From NCBI RefSeq assembly GCF_010728925.1, contig NZ_AP022608.1:4092001-4156000 (forward strand): DNA of 64,000 nucleotides. The letters are read 5' to 3'. Both the position numbers and the translations under genes were made by a program. Position 1 is the stretch's first letter; each line of letters begins with the position of its first letter. The notes beneath the pieces were generated by a model that was not told the DNA's origin, made no database searches, and saw only the letters and a program-made list of their open reading frames with translations. The DNA comes from Mycolicibacterium gadium (GTDB lineage Bacteria; Actinomycetota; Actinomycetes; Mycobacteriales; Mycobacteriaceae). Shown here in pieces: positions 38,188-47,535 of the stretch.

Positions 38188-38943
38188 ATGGACGTCAGGA
38201 CCGTTGGAGCGGTAGCCGCACTCACCGCCGTCTCGGTACGCACCCTGCACCATTACGACCACATCGGTCTGGTGGTGCCGAGCGTCCGCACCCCGGCGGG
38301 GTACCGCGGTTACACCGACGCCGATATCGAACGGCTGCACTTGGTGCTGGTCTATCGCTCCGTCGGGCTGCAACTCGAGGACATCCGTGCACTGCTGGAC
38401 GACGGCGACGCCGATGTGCTCGAACACCTCCGGCGGCAGCACCGGCTGTTGCTGGACCAGGCCGACCGGCTGCAACACACGATCAAGGCAGTGGAGGAAC
38501 TGATGAGCGCACACCGCAGCGGTATTCAGCTGACCGCGGAGGAACAGGTCGAGATCTTCGGCACCACCGCGTTCGGGGAGGATTACGCCGTCGAGGCCGA
38601 ACAGCGTTGGGGGCAGACCGACGCGTGGAAACAGTCACAGCAGCGGGCCGCGGCGCTCACCAAGCAGGACTGGATCGACATCAAGGCAGAGGGTGACGCG
38701 TTGCTGCAGGCGCTGGCCGAGGCCAAGCGCGAGGGCGTCCAACCGGGTTCCCGGGTGGCCGACGAGCTGGTCGCCCGGCATCGTGCCGCGATCGAGAGGT
38801 TCTACGACTTCGGCGGCGAGATGCACCGCAACCTTGTCGAGATGTATGTGGCCGACGAACGATTCACCCGCTACTACGACGACGTCGAGCCGGGTTTGGC
38901 GCAGTTCGTCCGTGACATCGTGATCGCTAACATCGACGGGTGA
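38188..38943 (+). CDS. TipAL-like MerR-family regulator
   Basis: A 251-aa regulator. The N-terminal MerR winged HTH is seen in [41 protein letters not shown], shortened here in effect to residues 5-50. The C-terminal half (about 110-251) is a TipAS domain ([27 protein letters not shown], [18 protein letters not shown]) that binds varied antibiotics in Streptomyces TipA. It is probably autoregulated by the promoter upstream. The stop overlaps the start of rraA by 4 bp (GTGA); this gene is inserted between hns and rraA relative to M. tuberculosis. Confidence 0.88.
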   Translation: MDVRTVGAVAALTAVSVRTLHHYDHIGLVVPSVRTPAGYRGYTDADIERLHLVLVYRSVGLQLEDIRALLDDGDADVLEHLRRQHRLLLDQADRLQHTIKAVEELMSAHRSGIQLTAEEQVEIFGTTAFGEDYAVEAEQRWGQTDAWKQSQQRAAALTKQDWIDIKAEGDALLQALAEAKREGVQPGSRVADELVARHRAAIERFYDFGGEMHRNLVEMYVADERFTRYYDDVEPGLAQFVRDIVIANIDG

Positions 38944-39422
38944 GCATCGATTTCCGTCCCACCGCAGACCTCGTCGACGATATCGGCCCGGATGTCCGCA
39001 GCTGTGATCTGCAGTTCCGCCAGTTCGGCGGACGATCCGAGTTCGCCGGGCCGATCACCACGGTGCAGTGCTTCGAGGACAATGCCTTGTTGAAATCCGT
39101 ACTGTCCCAACCGGGTAACGGCGGTGTGCTCGTCATCGACGGCGGGGGTTCGCTGCACGCCGCGCTCGTCGGTGACGTCATCGCCGGCCTGGCCGTCGAC
39201 CACGGCTGGGTCGGCATCATCATCAACGGTGCGGTACGGGACTCGTCGACGCTGCGCACCCTCGACATCGGCGTCAAGGCACTGGGCACCAACCCCCGCA
39301 AGAGCACGAAAACCGGTGACGGTCAAGGTGATGTGGCCGTCGAGTTCGGTGGCGTGGCGTTCGCCCCGGGCGAGATCGCCTACAGCGACGACGACGGCAT
39401 TGTCGTCGTCGCTGCAGACTGA
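38940..39422 (+). CDS. rraA: RraA-family protein (Rv3853-like, formerly MenG)
   Basis: A 160-aa trimeric-type RraA protein. E. coli RraA inhibits RNase E; related proteins are HMG/oxaloacetate aldolases. The signature [20 protein letters not shown] is followed by [22 protein letters not shown], where the G-x-R-D region is conserved. The start GTG 38940 overlaps the regulator stop. Whether it acts on RNase E or as an aldolase cannot be told from the sequence. Confidence 0.88.
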   Translation: MSIDFRPTADLVDDIGPDVRSCDLQFRQFGGRSEFAGPITTVQCFEDNALLKSVLSQPGNGGVLVIDGGGSLHAALVGDVIAGLAVDHGWVGIIINGAVRDSSTLRTLDIGVKALGTNPRKSTKTGDGQGDVAVEFGGVAFAPGEIAYSDDDGIVVVAAD

Positions 39423-39426
39423 GACT

Positions 39427-40902
39427 CTAGGCCGAAGCCGTCACCGGCGCACGGTGCTTGCTGAAGTGCAGGGCCTCATCGGTGACCTTGCCGCGCCGGA
39501 TCAAGCGCAGGTCCAGCAGGTAGTTCTGCTTGAGCCGCCACGGCGCGATGTGTCCGGACTTCGGCAGGTAATCCAACGCGCGCAACACGTAGCCGGGAGT
39601 GAAGTCCATCAGCGGAGCCTCGTCGACACTGTCTCCGGGATGCTGCGGTTCGACGGTGTCGAAGCCCTTGGCGTCCATGTAGTTGATCACCCGGCAGAAG
39701 AACTCGGACACCAGGTCGGCCTTCAGCGTCCACGACGCGTTTGTGTAGCCGATGGTGAACGCCATGTTGGGCATGTGGGTCAACATCGTGCCCTTGTAGG
39801 CCATCGTCTCGTTCAGTTCGATCGGCACACCATTGCGTGAGATCTTCGCCCCTCCGAAGAGCTGCAGGTTCAAACCCGTTGCGGTGACGATGATGTCGGC
39901 TTCCAGCTCCTCGCCCGAGGTCAGCTTGATACCGGTCTTGGTGAACCGCTCGATCGTGTCGGTGACGACGTCGGCCTTGCCCTTCTTGATGGTCTTGAAC
40001 AGGTCACCGTTCGGCGCCAGGCACAACCGCTCGTCCCACGGGTTGTACCTCGGGCCAAAATGCTTGTCGACGTCATAGCCCTCGGGCAGTCGCCGTTGCG
40101 CCATCGTCATCAGCTGCTTGCGCATGAAGTTCGGGAATCGCCTGCTGATTCGGTACTGCGCGGACTGGAAGAGGATGCTCTTCCACCGATTCAGGACGTA
40201 CGCCACCTTCGTTGGCAGCATCTTGTTCGTCTGGACGGTGAACGGGTCCACGTCAGGCAGCGCACCGATATAGGTCGGCGAGCGCTGCAGCATCGTGACA
40301 TGCCCGGCGCCTGAATTGGCAAGGGCGGGAATCAAAGTCACCGCGGTCGCGCCACTGCCGATCACGACGATCTTCTTGCCTGCGTAGTCCAGGTCCTCCG
40401 GCCAGTGCTGCGGGTGGATGATCGTGCCCTCGAAGTCGTCGCGTCCCGCAAACTCCGGGCAGTAGCCCTCGTCGTAGTTGTAGTAGCCACTGGCGGCGAA
40501 CAGGAAGGACGCGGTGATCTCACGCACCTCGCCGTCCGCTTCGATGCGGACGGTCCAGCGATTGTCGGCGTCGGACCAGTCCGCACCGAGAACGCGGTGG
40601 CCATAACGGATGTGCTTGTCGATGCCGTACTCGGCAACCGTGTCCTTCAGATAGGACATGATCGACGGCCCGTCGGCGATGGCCTTTTCCGACGTCCACG
40701 GCTTGAACCGGAAGCCGAGCGTGAACATGTCGGAGTCGGAGCGGATCCCGGGGTATTTGAACAGGTCCCAGGTGCCGCCGAGATTGTCGCGGCGCTCCAG
40801 GATCGCATAACTCCTGGTCGGGCAGCGGTCCTGCAGGTGCCAGGCGGCGCTGATGCCGGAGATCCCGGCTCCCACGATGACGACGTCGAGGTGTTCGCTC
40901 AT
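39427..40902 (-). CDS. ethA: Baeyer-Villiger monooxygenase EthA
   Basis: FAD/NADPH-dependent monooxygenase that activates ethionamide in M. tuberculosis; natural substrates are ketones. The 491-aa protein shows the FAD motif VVIVGAGISGISAAWHL, the NADPH motif VVIGSGATAVTLIPALA and the FxGxxxHxxxWP-type fingerprint in the form FEGTIIHPQHWPEDLDYAGK. ATG 40902 gives a length close to 489 aa. Divergent from ethR across a 79-bp region with EthR-like repeats. Confidence 0.95.
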   Translation of the reverse strand: MSEHLDVVIVGAGISGISAAWHLQDRCPTRSYAILERRDNLGGTWDLFKYPGIRSDSDMFTLGFRFKPWTSEKAIADGPSIMSYLKDTVAEYGIDKHIRYGHRVLGADWSDADNRWTVRIEADGEVREITASFLFAASGYYNYDEGYCPEFAGRDDFEGTIIHPQHWPEDLDYAGKKIVVIGSGATAVTLIPALANSGAGHVTMLQRSPTYIGALPDVDPFTVQTNKMLPTKVAYVLNRWKSILFQSAQYRISRRFPNFMRKQLMTMAQRRLPEGYDVDKHFGPRYNPWDERLCLAPNGDLFKTIKKGKADVVTDTIERFTKTGIKLTSGEELEADIIVTATGLNLQLFGGAKISRNGVPIELNETMAYKGTMLTHMPNMAFTIGYTNASWTLKADLVSEFFCRVINYMDAKGFDTVEPQHPGDSVDEAPLMDFTPGYVLRALDYLPKSGHIAPWRLKQNYLLDLRLIRRGKVTDEALHFSKHRAPVTASA

Positions 40903-40916
40903 GGTACCGGAGCGTA

Positions 40917-40968
40917 TCAACGGTGTGTCGATATAGTCAACGGTGTGTTGAGAAACTCGACACTGTGT
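40917..40968. promoter_or_regulatory. ethA-ethR operator region with three 20-bp-period repeats
   Basis: TCAACGGTGTGT occurs at 40917-40928 and 40937-40948, with a degenerate third copy TCGACACTGTGT at 40957-40968. The exact 20-bp period puts every copy on the same DNA face. In M. tuberculosis EthR binds cooperatively, as an octamer, to a 55-bp region here. Confidence 0.8.
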
Positions 40969-40981
40969 AGACTCGGACCCT

Positions 40982-41626
40982 GTGACCACCGCCAACCGGG
41001 CCTCTGTCTCCCGTGCCCGCCGATCGACCCGCCCCTCGGGTGACGATCGTGAACAGGCGATCCTCACGACCCTGGAACGCCTGCTCGAGCAGCGGCCGCT
41101 GGCGGAGATATCGGTGGATGACCTCGCCAAGGGAGCGGGTCTGTCGCGGCCGACCTTCTACTTCTACTTCCCGTCCAAGGACGCAGTACTGCTGACGCTG
41201 TTCGAAAAGGTTCTCGCCGAGGCCGACGCCACCTTCGAGGGTCGGGCCGACGACTACTCCACCGACCCGGCGCGCGCGTGGCACGACAGCATTTACGCCT
41301 TCTTCGAACCCCTGCGCACTCACGTGGCCGTCGTGCTCGCGGGCGTCGGTGCCACCGCGACCAACGCAGAATTGCGCGAACTCTGGTCGACGTTCATGCA
41401 GAAGTGGGTCGACCGCACCGCTGCCGTCATCAACGCCGAACGCGCCCGCGGCGCGGCGCCGGACACCGTGCCTGCCCAGGACCTCGCCGCGGCCCTCAAC
41501 CTGATGAACGAGCGGGCCATGTTCGCCTCCTACACGGGCCAACGTCCGTCGATCGCCGAGGACTCGGCGCTCGACACCGTTGTGCACGTGTGGATCGCCA
41601 GCATCTACGGCAAGACCCCCCATTAG
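40982..41626 (+). CDS. ethR: TetR-family repressor EthR
   Basis: Repressor of ethA. The 214-aa protein has the HTH EISVDDLAKGAGLSRPTFYFYF followed by SKDAVLLTLFEKV, highly similar to EthR. The ligand domain retains LNLMNERAMFA and the EthR-like ending. Start GTG 40982. The N-terminal 20 residues are basic and probably disordered. Confidence 0.93.
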   Translation: MTTANRASVSRARRSTRPSGDDREQAILTTLERLLEQRPLAEISVDDLAKGAGLSRPTFYFYFPSKDAVLLTLFEKVLAEADATFEGRADDYSTDPARAWHDSIYAFFEPLRTHVAVVLAGVGATATNAELRELWSTFMQKWVDRTAAVINAERARGAAPDTVPAQDLAAALNLMNERAMFASYTGQRPSIAEDSALDTVVHVWIASIYGKTPH

Positions 41627-41646
41627 TCATACCGCGATGCGAACAT

Positions 41647-42876
41647 GTGTTCGTGTCATCTGGATCGACGGCTCGGCCGTCGGCGACGATCCTGCACGCT
41701 GATCTCGACTCCTTCTACGCATCGGTCGAGCAGCGCGACGACCCCGCGCTGCGCGGCAGGCCGGTGATCGTCGGCGGCGGCGTCGTGCTCGCCGCCAGCT
41801 ACGAGGCCAAGGCCTACGGGGTTCGCACCGCGATGGGCGGGCGACAGGCGCGCGGCCTGTGCCCGCACGCGATCGTCGTGCCGCCGAGGATGTCGGCGTA
41901 CTCCGAAGCCAGCCGCGCGGTGTTCGAGGTGTTCCACGACACCTCGCCCATCGTCGAGCCGCTCAGCGTGGACGAGGCGTTCCTCGACGTCGCCGGGCTC
42001 CTGCGGGTCTCCGGCACCCCGGTGGAGATCGGCGCGCAACTACGCACGGCGGTGCGCGAGCGGGTGGGGCTGCCGATCACCGTCGGCATCGCCCGCACCA
42101 AGTTCCTGGCCAAGGTCGCCAGCCAGGAGGCCAAGCCCGATGGCCTGCTACTCGTTCCGCCGGACCGCGAGCTCGCCTTCCTGCATCCGCTGCCGGTGCG
42201 ACGGCTCTGGGGCGTCGGCGCCAAGACCGCCGAAAAATTGCAAGCACACGGCATCGAGACCGTCGCCGACGTCGCCGAGTTGTCGGAGTCGACGCTGTCG
42301 TCGTTGTTGGGCGGGGCGATGGGTTACCGGCTGTTCGCGTTGTCCCGAAACATCGACCGCCGGCGGGTGGTGACGGGTGTGCGGCGCCGTTCGGTCGGCG
42401 CGCAGCGCGCCCTGGGCAGGCGTGGAAACACGATGTCGGACGCGGAGGTCGACGCCGTCGTCGTCAACCTCGTCGACCGGATCACCCGCCGCATGCGCAA
42501 GGCGGGCCGCACCGGACGAACTGTCGTGCTGCGCCTTCGTTTCGACGACTTCGGCCGCGCGACGCGGTCCCACACCATGCCACGGGCAACCGCGTCGACC
42601 GACATGATCCTCGACGCCGCACGCACCCTCGTCGCGTCGGCCGCCCCGCTGATCGCCGAACGCGGCCTGACGCTCGTCGGTTTCGCCGTGTCCAACATCG
42701 ACCGCGACGGCGCGCAGCAACTGGAGCTGCCGTTCCCGCCTGCGCCCGCCCACGACGTCATCGCGTTGGACGACGCCGTCGACCGGGTGCGGAAGCGCTA
42801 TGGCAACGCCGCCGTGATGCGCGGCGTCCTGCTCGGGCGCGATCCGGGGCTCGAGATGCCGCACCTGCCGGACTGA
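41647..42876 (+). CDS. DNA polymerase IV, DinB3-like (Y-family)
   Basis: Translesion polymerase of 409 aa. Catalytic residues are intact: HADLDSFYASVEQ (first Asp) and PLSVDEAFLDV (Asp-Glu). The position of the steric gate is Tyr in DSFYAS, so ribonucleotides should be excluded, unlike Leu-gate DinB2. The thumb and little-finger regions are complete, and QLELPF near the C-terminus matches the beta-clamp motif. The location next to ethR matches the third dinB of M. smegmatis (MSMEG_6443), which M. tuberculosis lacks here. GTG 41647 or GTG 41653 could be the start; no strong ribosome binding site. Confidence 0.9.
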   Translation: MFVSSGSTARPSATILHADLDSFYASVEQRDDPALRGRPVIVGGGVVLAASYEAKAYGVRTAMGGRQARGLCPHAIVVPPRMSAYSEASRAVFEVFHDTSPIVEPLSVDEAFLDVAGLLRVSGTPVEIGAQLRTAVRERVGLPITVGIARTKFLAKVASQEAKPDGLLLVPPDRELAFLHPLPVRRLWGVGAKTAEKLQAHGIETVADVAELSESTLSSLLGGAMGYRLFALSRNIDRRRVVTGVRRRSVGAQRALGRRGNTMSDAEVDAVVVNLVDRITRRMRKAGRTGRTVVLRLRFDDFGRATRSHTMPRATASTDMILDAARTLVASAAPLIAERGLTLVGFAVSNIDRDGAQQLELPFPPAPAHDVIALDDAVDRVRKRYGNAAVMRGVLLGRDPGLEMPHLPD

Positions 42877-42932
42877 CGAATTGAGTAATCTCACTCAGCC
42901 GTCGGCGCTGCGCTCACGCCACGCTGAAACCC

Positions 42933-43223
42933 ATGAACACTTTGAATGCTCCGTCGAAGAACACCGCCGCGTTCTTTCTGCAGGCCGCCATCGCGTTCGG
43001 CGTCAGCCTCCTGGGCGTGCTCGGCGGGATCGTCTTCCTGCCCCTGGACATGTGGCAACGGATGTTCCTCGCCATGACCGTCCTGTTCCTGGTCACTAGC
43101 GCGTTCACCCTGGCGAAGGTCATTCGGGATCAGGAAGAAGCCGCCACCATCCGGGTGCGGTTGGACGAGGCGCGAATGGAAAAGCTACTGGCAGAACACA
43201 ATCCATTCACGACATCAAGCTGA
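42933..43223 (+). CDS. YiaA/YiaB two-helix domain protein
   Basis: A 96-aa inner-membrane protein with two TM helices (about residues 12-36 and 44-64) and a charged C-terminal helix (RDQEEAATIRVRLDEARME). The hairpin layout and the KNTAAFFLQAAIAFGVSLLG start resemble the YiaAB domain family. Its function is unknown. ATG 42933 is the only good start. Confidence 0.75.
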   Translation: MNTLNAPSKNTAAFFLQAAIAFGVSLLGVLGGIVFLPLDMWQRMFLAMTVLFLVTSAFTLAKVIRDQEEAATIRVRLDEARMEKLLAEHNPFTTSS

Positions 43224-43235
43224 CCTCCAGCACGC

Positions 43236-45752
43236 CTAGGCCTCGACCTCCGACACCTCCAAGAGTTCGCCGATCTGTTCGACCGGGATGACCGCGATGC
43301 CGCCGCTGGTAGTCACGTAGACAAACCCGTCTGCCACGTCGATGTCGGTGGGGTTGTTGCCGACCTCGAGCTCCCCGATCACCCCGCCCGACTCCGGAGC
43401 GATCACCGTGATGCTGTCGCCAACGCGGTTGGCGACGAAAACCAACTCGCCTCCGGGCAGTGCAGCGGCGCTGGCTGGGCGGGCCCCCACGTCGTAGGTG
43501 CCGATGATCGTGTTGGTGTCGGTGTCGATGACCGCCAATTTGTTGTTCAACCCGTCGGTGACGTACGCCCGGTTGCCGACGACAGTGATGCTTTGGTCGG
43601 CAACGTTCATGCCGTCGTACGTGCCTGTGGGCAGAACCGTGTAGTTCCCCGTGGCGATGTTGACGACCCGCACGTCGTTGATGATGCTGCCGACGTACAG
43701 GGTGGTGCCGTCCTCGCTGAGAGCGATCGCACTGCTCTGCAGCCCGGTGTTGATGATCGTGAAGTCGCCTGTGTCGGTGTCGATCACCGACACGGTGCCG
43801 TCCTGGTTGTTGGTGACGTACAGCGTGCCGCCGTCGGCGCTGATCGCCATGGCCGTCGGCTGTCGCACCCCTCCGATCGGTGTGGAGGTGCCAGTCTCGA
43901 CATCGATTCTTCCGACAGGAACGAAATCTGTTCCAGACGAATAGGTTCCGACGTAGGCGTATCGCCGGTCCGGACTCATCGCGAAGCTGAACGGGATGGC
44001 GCCGAGTCCGACGGTGTCGAGCCACTCCCCGGTTGTGGGGTCCACAATCCGCAGTTGACTTCCCGTCCGCACGAAAATGCGGGTCGGGTCGTCGGTCGTG
44101 ATGACCTCCGTCGGTATCCCGCCGTCCTCGAAGGTGATCACGTTGAAATTCGCCTCGACCATGACGGTCACCGTGGCGGTGGCGGTGGCGTCGTTTGCAT
44201 CGGCGACGGTGTAGCTGAACGAATCGGTGCCGGTGAAACCGGCGTTCGGAGCATAGGTGAGGACACCATTCTCCAATGCCACTACGCCATTTTCGGCTGC
44301 CTGGACACCGAGGATCGTCAGGACATCGCCATCGGGATCGGTGTCGTTGTCCAAAACATCGATCACCGTGGGTCCGGACCCCGCTTCCACCGTCACGGTG
44401 TCGTCGACGGCCACCGGGCCATCGTTGACCGCCCCGACCGTCACCGTGACGGTCACGGTGTCGGTGTGCAGGGCGTCGCCGCCGAACACCGCGGCCAGCA
44501 AGCCGCGCCACCCGTGTAGGTGCCACCCACTGCCCGCATCGGAGATTGTGTAGGTGAAGGTGTCGGTGCCGTGGAAATCGGTTTTTGGGGCGTAGGTCAG
44601 CGTGCCGCCGTCGACGGTGACCACACCGTTTTGCGGCTGGGTCACCGAAGTCACTGTGACCACATCGCCGGCATCGGCATCGGGGTCGGTGCCACTGACC
44701 ACGTCAATTGTGACGCCGGCGTCCTCCGAGGTGGTGGCGGTGTCGACGACCGCCTCGGGGGTTTGGTTGAAGAAGGTGCGCTGAATCTCCCGGCGCGTCC
44801 ATGCGAGCAGCGCCCACAGCAACGGCGGTTCCGCGGGGGCCACTGGCCCGGGCGCCAGGAACGGTGCCAGCATCGCGGCCACCACTGCGCCCGCCACACC
44901 GGTGAACGTGGTCGGAATCCCCATCGACGACTGCGCCGCGATGGCTTGATCGTCAGCCGACATCCTCGACTGCACCAGTGCACCGCCCCGACCAATGTCG
45001 TCGAGCACCAGGTTGACCCGGCTGGCCAACGGCGAAGCAGGCGTCTCTTCGACGTCGCCGTCACCATCGAAATCCGGCTCATCCGGCACCGTATAGTCGA
45101 CCACCAGCTTCGACGCGAAAGTATCGGGCGTCCACGACGAGTCTGAGCCCGCTGTGGGCGGCTCGATCTCAGACATCGTGTCCAAGGCTGAGTCTTGTTG
45201 ATTGCCAGCTGTTTCCGGTTCGGTGGCGCTGCCTTCGCCGACAGCCAGCTCGAGGTCATCGCCCTCGACGTCGTCCTCGACGTCGTCCTGGTCGTCGCTG
45301 AGCTCGTCATCGCCGACGATCGAGTCGGTCGACTGCCCTATGTCGTTCACGGAGGTATCCACCGATCCTGAATTGCCATAGTTCATGGCGGGCGCTGAAC
45401 CCGTGGCGTGGCCGCTCGCCGTGCCCTGGCCGCTGCCGTTGTTGTCAACGACGCCGCTGTCATCGGCGGTCAGTTGTTCGGTTGAACTCGGCGGGCTGCT
45501 CTCCGATTTCGTTCCCGGCTGCGACGACGCATCCGCGTCGCCGGCCTGAGGGGTTCCGCTGTTTTGGGAGTTGTCAGTAGGGCCGTTGCCCGCCCACGCC
45601 GGCCCGATGCCTCCGGTCGCGACTGCTACACCGATGCCCAACGCCACGGCCAGGGCGCCGACGCGACCCACATGCCGACCCGCGGTTGATACCGCCGAAG
45701 CGGCTACGAAATAGTTGCTGACAGGAATTCTCCTGTACGGCTCCACGGCCAT
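43236..45752 (-). CDS. Large secreted Ig-like/beta-propeller surface protein
   Basis: An 838-aa exported protein. The long signal region ends near IGPAWAG (residue 55). A low-complexity acidic/Ser-rich part (60-290) leads to two Ig-like/cadherin-like repeats (about 330-420 and 445-530), with the DNDTDPDGD calcium-type loop and GTDSFSYTVADA ending of the VCBS/Ig-like class. The C-terminal 290 residues form a YVTN-type beta-propeller (repeats such as GTLYVTNNQDGTVSVIDTDTG). ATG 45752 follows GAGGAC. No C-terminal anchor is seen. Probably binds a surface or polymer; adhesin is an inference. Confidence 0.85.
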   Translation of the reverse strand: MAVEPYRRIPVSNYFVAASAVSTAGRHVGRVGALAVALGIGVAVATGGIGPAWAGNGPTDNSQNSGTPQAGDADASSQPGTKSESSPPSSTEQLTADDSGVVDNNGSGQGTASGHATGSAPAMNYGNSGSVDTSVNDIGQSTDSIVGDDELSDDQDDVEDDVEGDDLELAVGEGSATEPETAGNQQDSALDTMSEIEPPTAGSDSSWTPDTFASKLVVDYTVPDEPDFDGDGDVEETPASPLASRVNLVLDDIGRGGALVQSRMSADDQAIAAQSSMGIPTTFTGVAGAVVAAMLAPFLAPGPVAPAEPPLLWALLAWTRREIQRTFFNQTPEAVVDTATTSEDAGVTIDVVSGTDPDADAGDVVTVTSVTQPQNGVVTVDGGTLTYAPKTDFHGTDTFTYTISDAGSGWHLHGWRGLLAAVFGGDALHTDTVTVTVTVGAVNDGPVAVDDTVTVEAGSGPTVIDVLDNDTDPDGDVLTILGVQAAENGVVALENGVLTYAPNAGFTGTDSFSYTVADANDATATATVTVMVEANFNVITFEDGGIPTEVITTDDPTRIFVRTGSQLRIVDPTTGEWLDTVGLGAIPFSFAMSPDRRYAYVGTYSSGTDFVPVGRIDVETGTSTPIGGVRQPTAMAISADGGTLYVTNNQDGTVSVIDTDTGDFTIINTGLQSSAIALSEDGTTLYVGSIINDVRVVNIATGNYTVLPTGTYDGMNVADQSITVVGNRAYVTDGLNNKLAVIDTDTNTIIGTYDVGARPASAAALPGGELVFVANRVGDSITVIAPESGGVIGELEVGNNPTDIDVADGFVYVTTSGGIAVIPVEQIGELLEVSEVEA

Positions 45753-46037
45753 GTTCTGTCCTCTATCAGGCTCCCGGCGCCGCCGAAAAAGTGGCTGACG
45801 CCAATATGAATCCAATAATTTGAGACGTTAACACTGGCATTGAGCTGGGTTAATGGTTTTTGAGTAATTGTCTCGACAAGGATGTTGGCTATCCGTCGCA
45901 TCTACTCGAAGCGGCGCAACCAACGGACGCCAGGCGGGCGACTACCAAGATTTTCGCGCAGCTCAATATTAGCCACGAGGGCGAGCGCGCTATCCGGAAT
46001 ACCCGATCAATCGCGGCTATATGACGTTAACGTCAAT
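45753..46037. promoter_or_regulatory. AT-rich region upstream of the surface-protein gene
   Basis: A 285-bp region unusually rich in A and T. A perfect 14-bp palindrome TGACGTTAACGTCA lies at 46022-46035, next to the stop of the PHP gene. Its core GACGTTAAC recurs at 45824-45832, about 70 bp before the start codon. Probable regulator sites; no promoter boxes were assigned. Confidence 0.5.
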
Positions 46038-47042
46038 TTAAGCAGTGGTCCAGTCCGTCAACCGCTCGACCGGCCACGTATTGACGATCCGCTCGGCCGG
46101 CACTCCGGCGTCCAGCGCACGCTGCGCACCGTAGCCCAGAAACTCGAGCTGACCCGGCGCGTGCGAGTCGGTGTCGATGGAGAACACGCAGCCGATCTCG
46201 AGCGCAAGGTTCAGCAGACGGGTCGGCGGATCCCGGCGCTCGGGCCGCGAGTTGATCTCGACGGCGGTGCCGTTGTCGCGGCACGCGGTGAACACCTTCT
46301 CGGCGTCGAACTTCGATTCGGGCCGCACCCCTCGACCGCCGGTCACCAACCGTCCGGTGCAGTGGCCCAGCACATCGGTGTGCGGATTGGCCACGGCCTT
46401 GAGCATGCGCCGGGTCATCGCGGTCGAATCCATGGACAGCTTCGAATGCACGCTGGCCACCACGACGTCGAGGCGCTCGAGCAGGTCGTCCTCCTGGTCG
46501 AGCGATCCGTCGTCGAGGATGTCGACCTCGATGCCGGTCAGGATGCGCATCGGCGCGACCATGTCACGGATCTCGTCGATCACGTCCAGTTGTTCGCGTA
46601 GCCGCTCCGGTGAAAGCCCGTTGGCCACCCGCAGCCGCGGCGAGTGGTCGGTCAGCGCACAGTACTCGTGGCCCAATTCCATTGCCGCCAGCATCATCTC
46701 CTCGATCGGTGCAGAACCGTCAGACCAGTTCGAGTGCACATGCAGATCGCCGCGCAGGGCCGCGCGGATATCACCACCCCCGAGATCGGCTGCGTTCGAG
46801 CGTAATTCGACAAGCACCTCGGGTTCGCGGCCGGCCCAGGCCTGCGCGATGACCTTCGCGGTCTTGGGTCCGATTCCCGACAGCGACTGCCAGCTGTTGG
46901 CCGCGCCGTGACGATCACGCTCGGCGTCCGTCAACGCCTCGACGACGTCGGCGGCGTTCCGGTAGGCCATCACCCGGCGGGGATCTTCCCGCGCCCGGTC
47001 CTTGAAGTAGGCAATCTGGCGAAGGGCGATGACCGGATCCAT
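46038..47042 (-). CDS. PHP-domain phosphoesterase with N-terminal helix-hairpin-helix
   Basis: A 334-aa protein like Rv3856c. The N-terminal part has an HhH motif (LSGIGPKTA, residues 54-62) as in the DNA-binding region of PolX. The PHP metal site is built from HVHSNWSDG (His101, His103), LTDHS, GIEVDI, VHSKL and INSRPER, with DSHAPGQL near the end. It resembles the C-terminal half of PolX without the polymerase palm, so a 3'-5' exonuclease or phosphoesterase acting on DNA ends is likely. Confidence 0.88.
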   Translation of the reverse strand: MDPVIALRQIAYFKDRAREDPRRVMAYRNAADVVEALTDAERDRHGAANSWQSLSGIGPKTAKVIAQAWAGREPEVLVELRSNAADLGGGDIRAALRGDLHVHSNWSDGSAPIEEMMLAAMELGHEYCALTDHSPRLRVANGLSPERLREQLDVIDEIRDMVAPMRILTGIEVDILDDGSLDQEDDLLERLDVVVASVHSKLSMDSTAMTRRMLKAVANPHTDVLGHCTGRLVTGGRGVRPESKFDAEKVFTACRDNGTAVEINSRPERRDPPTRLLNLALEIGCVFSIDTDSHAPGQLEFLGYGAQRALDAGVPAERIVNTWPVERLTDWTTA

Positions 47043-47157
47043 GGTTCAAGTGTGCCCGGTCAGGGCCGACGCCGAACCCACGGTTTGCGTGGGCGGCGTG
47101 AGCCTCGATAGCATCGATTGCGAATTCGTTCAATCCATCAATTGGCTAGGTCGTAGG

Positions 47158-47535
47158 ATGCCGCATCGCTTTCCAAGTAGTCCCGAGCTACCCCTATACG
47201 AAATCAAGGCCAACTTGTTCAAGGCGCTCGCCCATCCGGCGCGCATTCGTGTGCTCGAGATCTTGTCGGCCAACGGCCGAGCCACGTCGGTCGCCGAGAT
47301 CCTCACCGACACCGAGCTGGAACCGACCCTGTTGTCCCAGCACCTGGCGGTACTCAAACGGCACCACGTTGTCACCGCGCAGCGCGTCGGCAACGCGGTG
47401 TACTACGAGCTCGCGCACCCGAAGATCTCCGAATTGCTCGTCATTGCCAGGACCTTTCTCACCGACGTCCTCGGTGGCCACCGCGACCAATGGGAAGCAC
47501 TCCAGCGCCTGCCGCCCCTTGGGCGTGACGTGTGA
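47158..47535 (+). CDS. ArsR-family transcriptional regulator
   Basis: A 125-aa winged-helix regulator. ANLFKALAHPARIRVLEIL is the typical ArsR opening, followed by LLSQHLAVLKRHHVVTAQRVG (recognition helix and wing). There is no CxC metal motif of classic ArsR/SmtB sensors, so the signal may be redox or something else. ATG 47158 is the chosen start; an upstream GTG/ATG frame extends to 47029. It overlaps the SulP gene by 4 bp and probably regulates it. Confidence 0.88.
   Translation: MPHRFPSSPELPLYEIKANLFKALAHPARIRVLEILSANGRATSVAEILTDTELEPTLLSQHLAVLKRHHVVTAQRVGNAVYYELAHPKISELLVIARTFLTDVLGGHRDQWEALQRLPPLGRDV

Noticed and set aside
47077..47093. CCCACG-GTTTG-CGTGGG hairpin upstream of the ArsR gene
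   Set aside because: Six-base stem in a promoter region; could be an operator or nothing, so no call was made.
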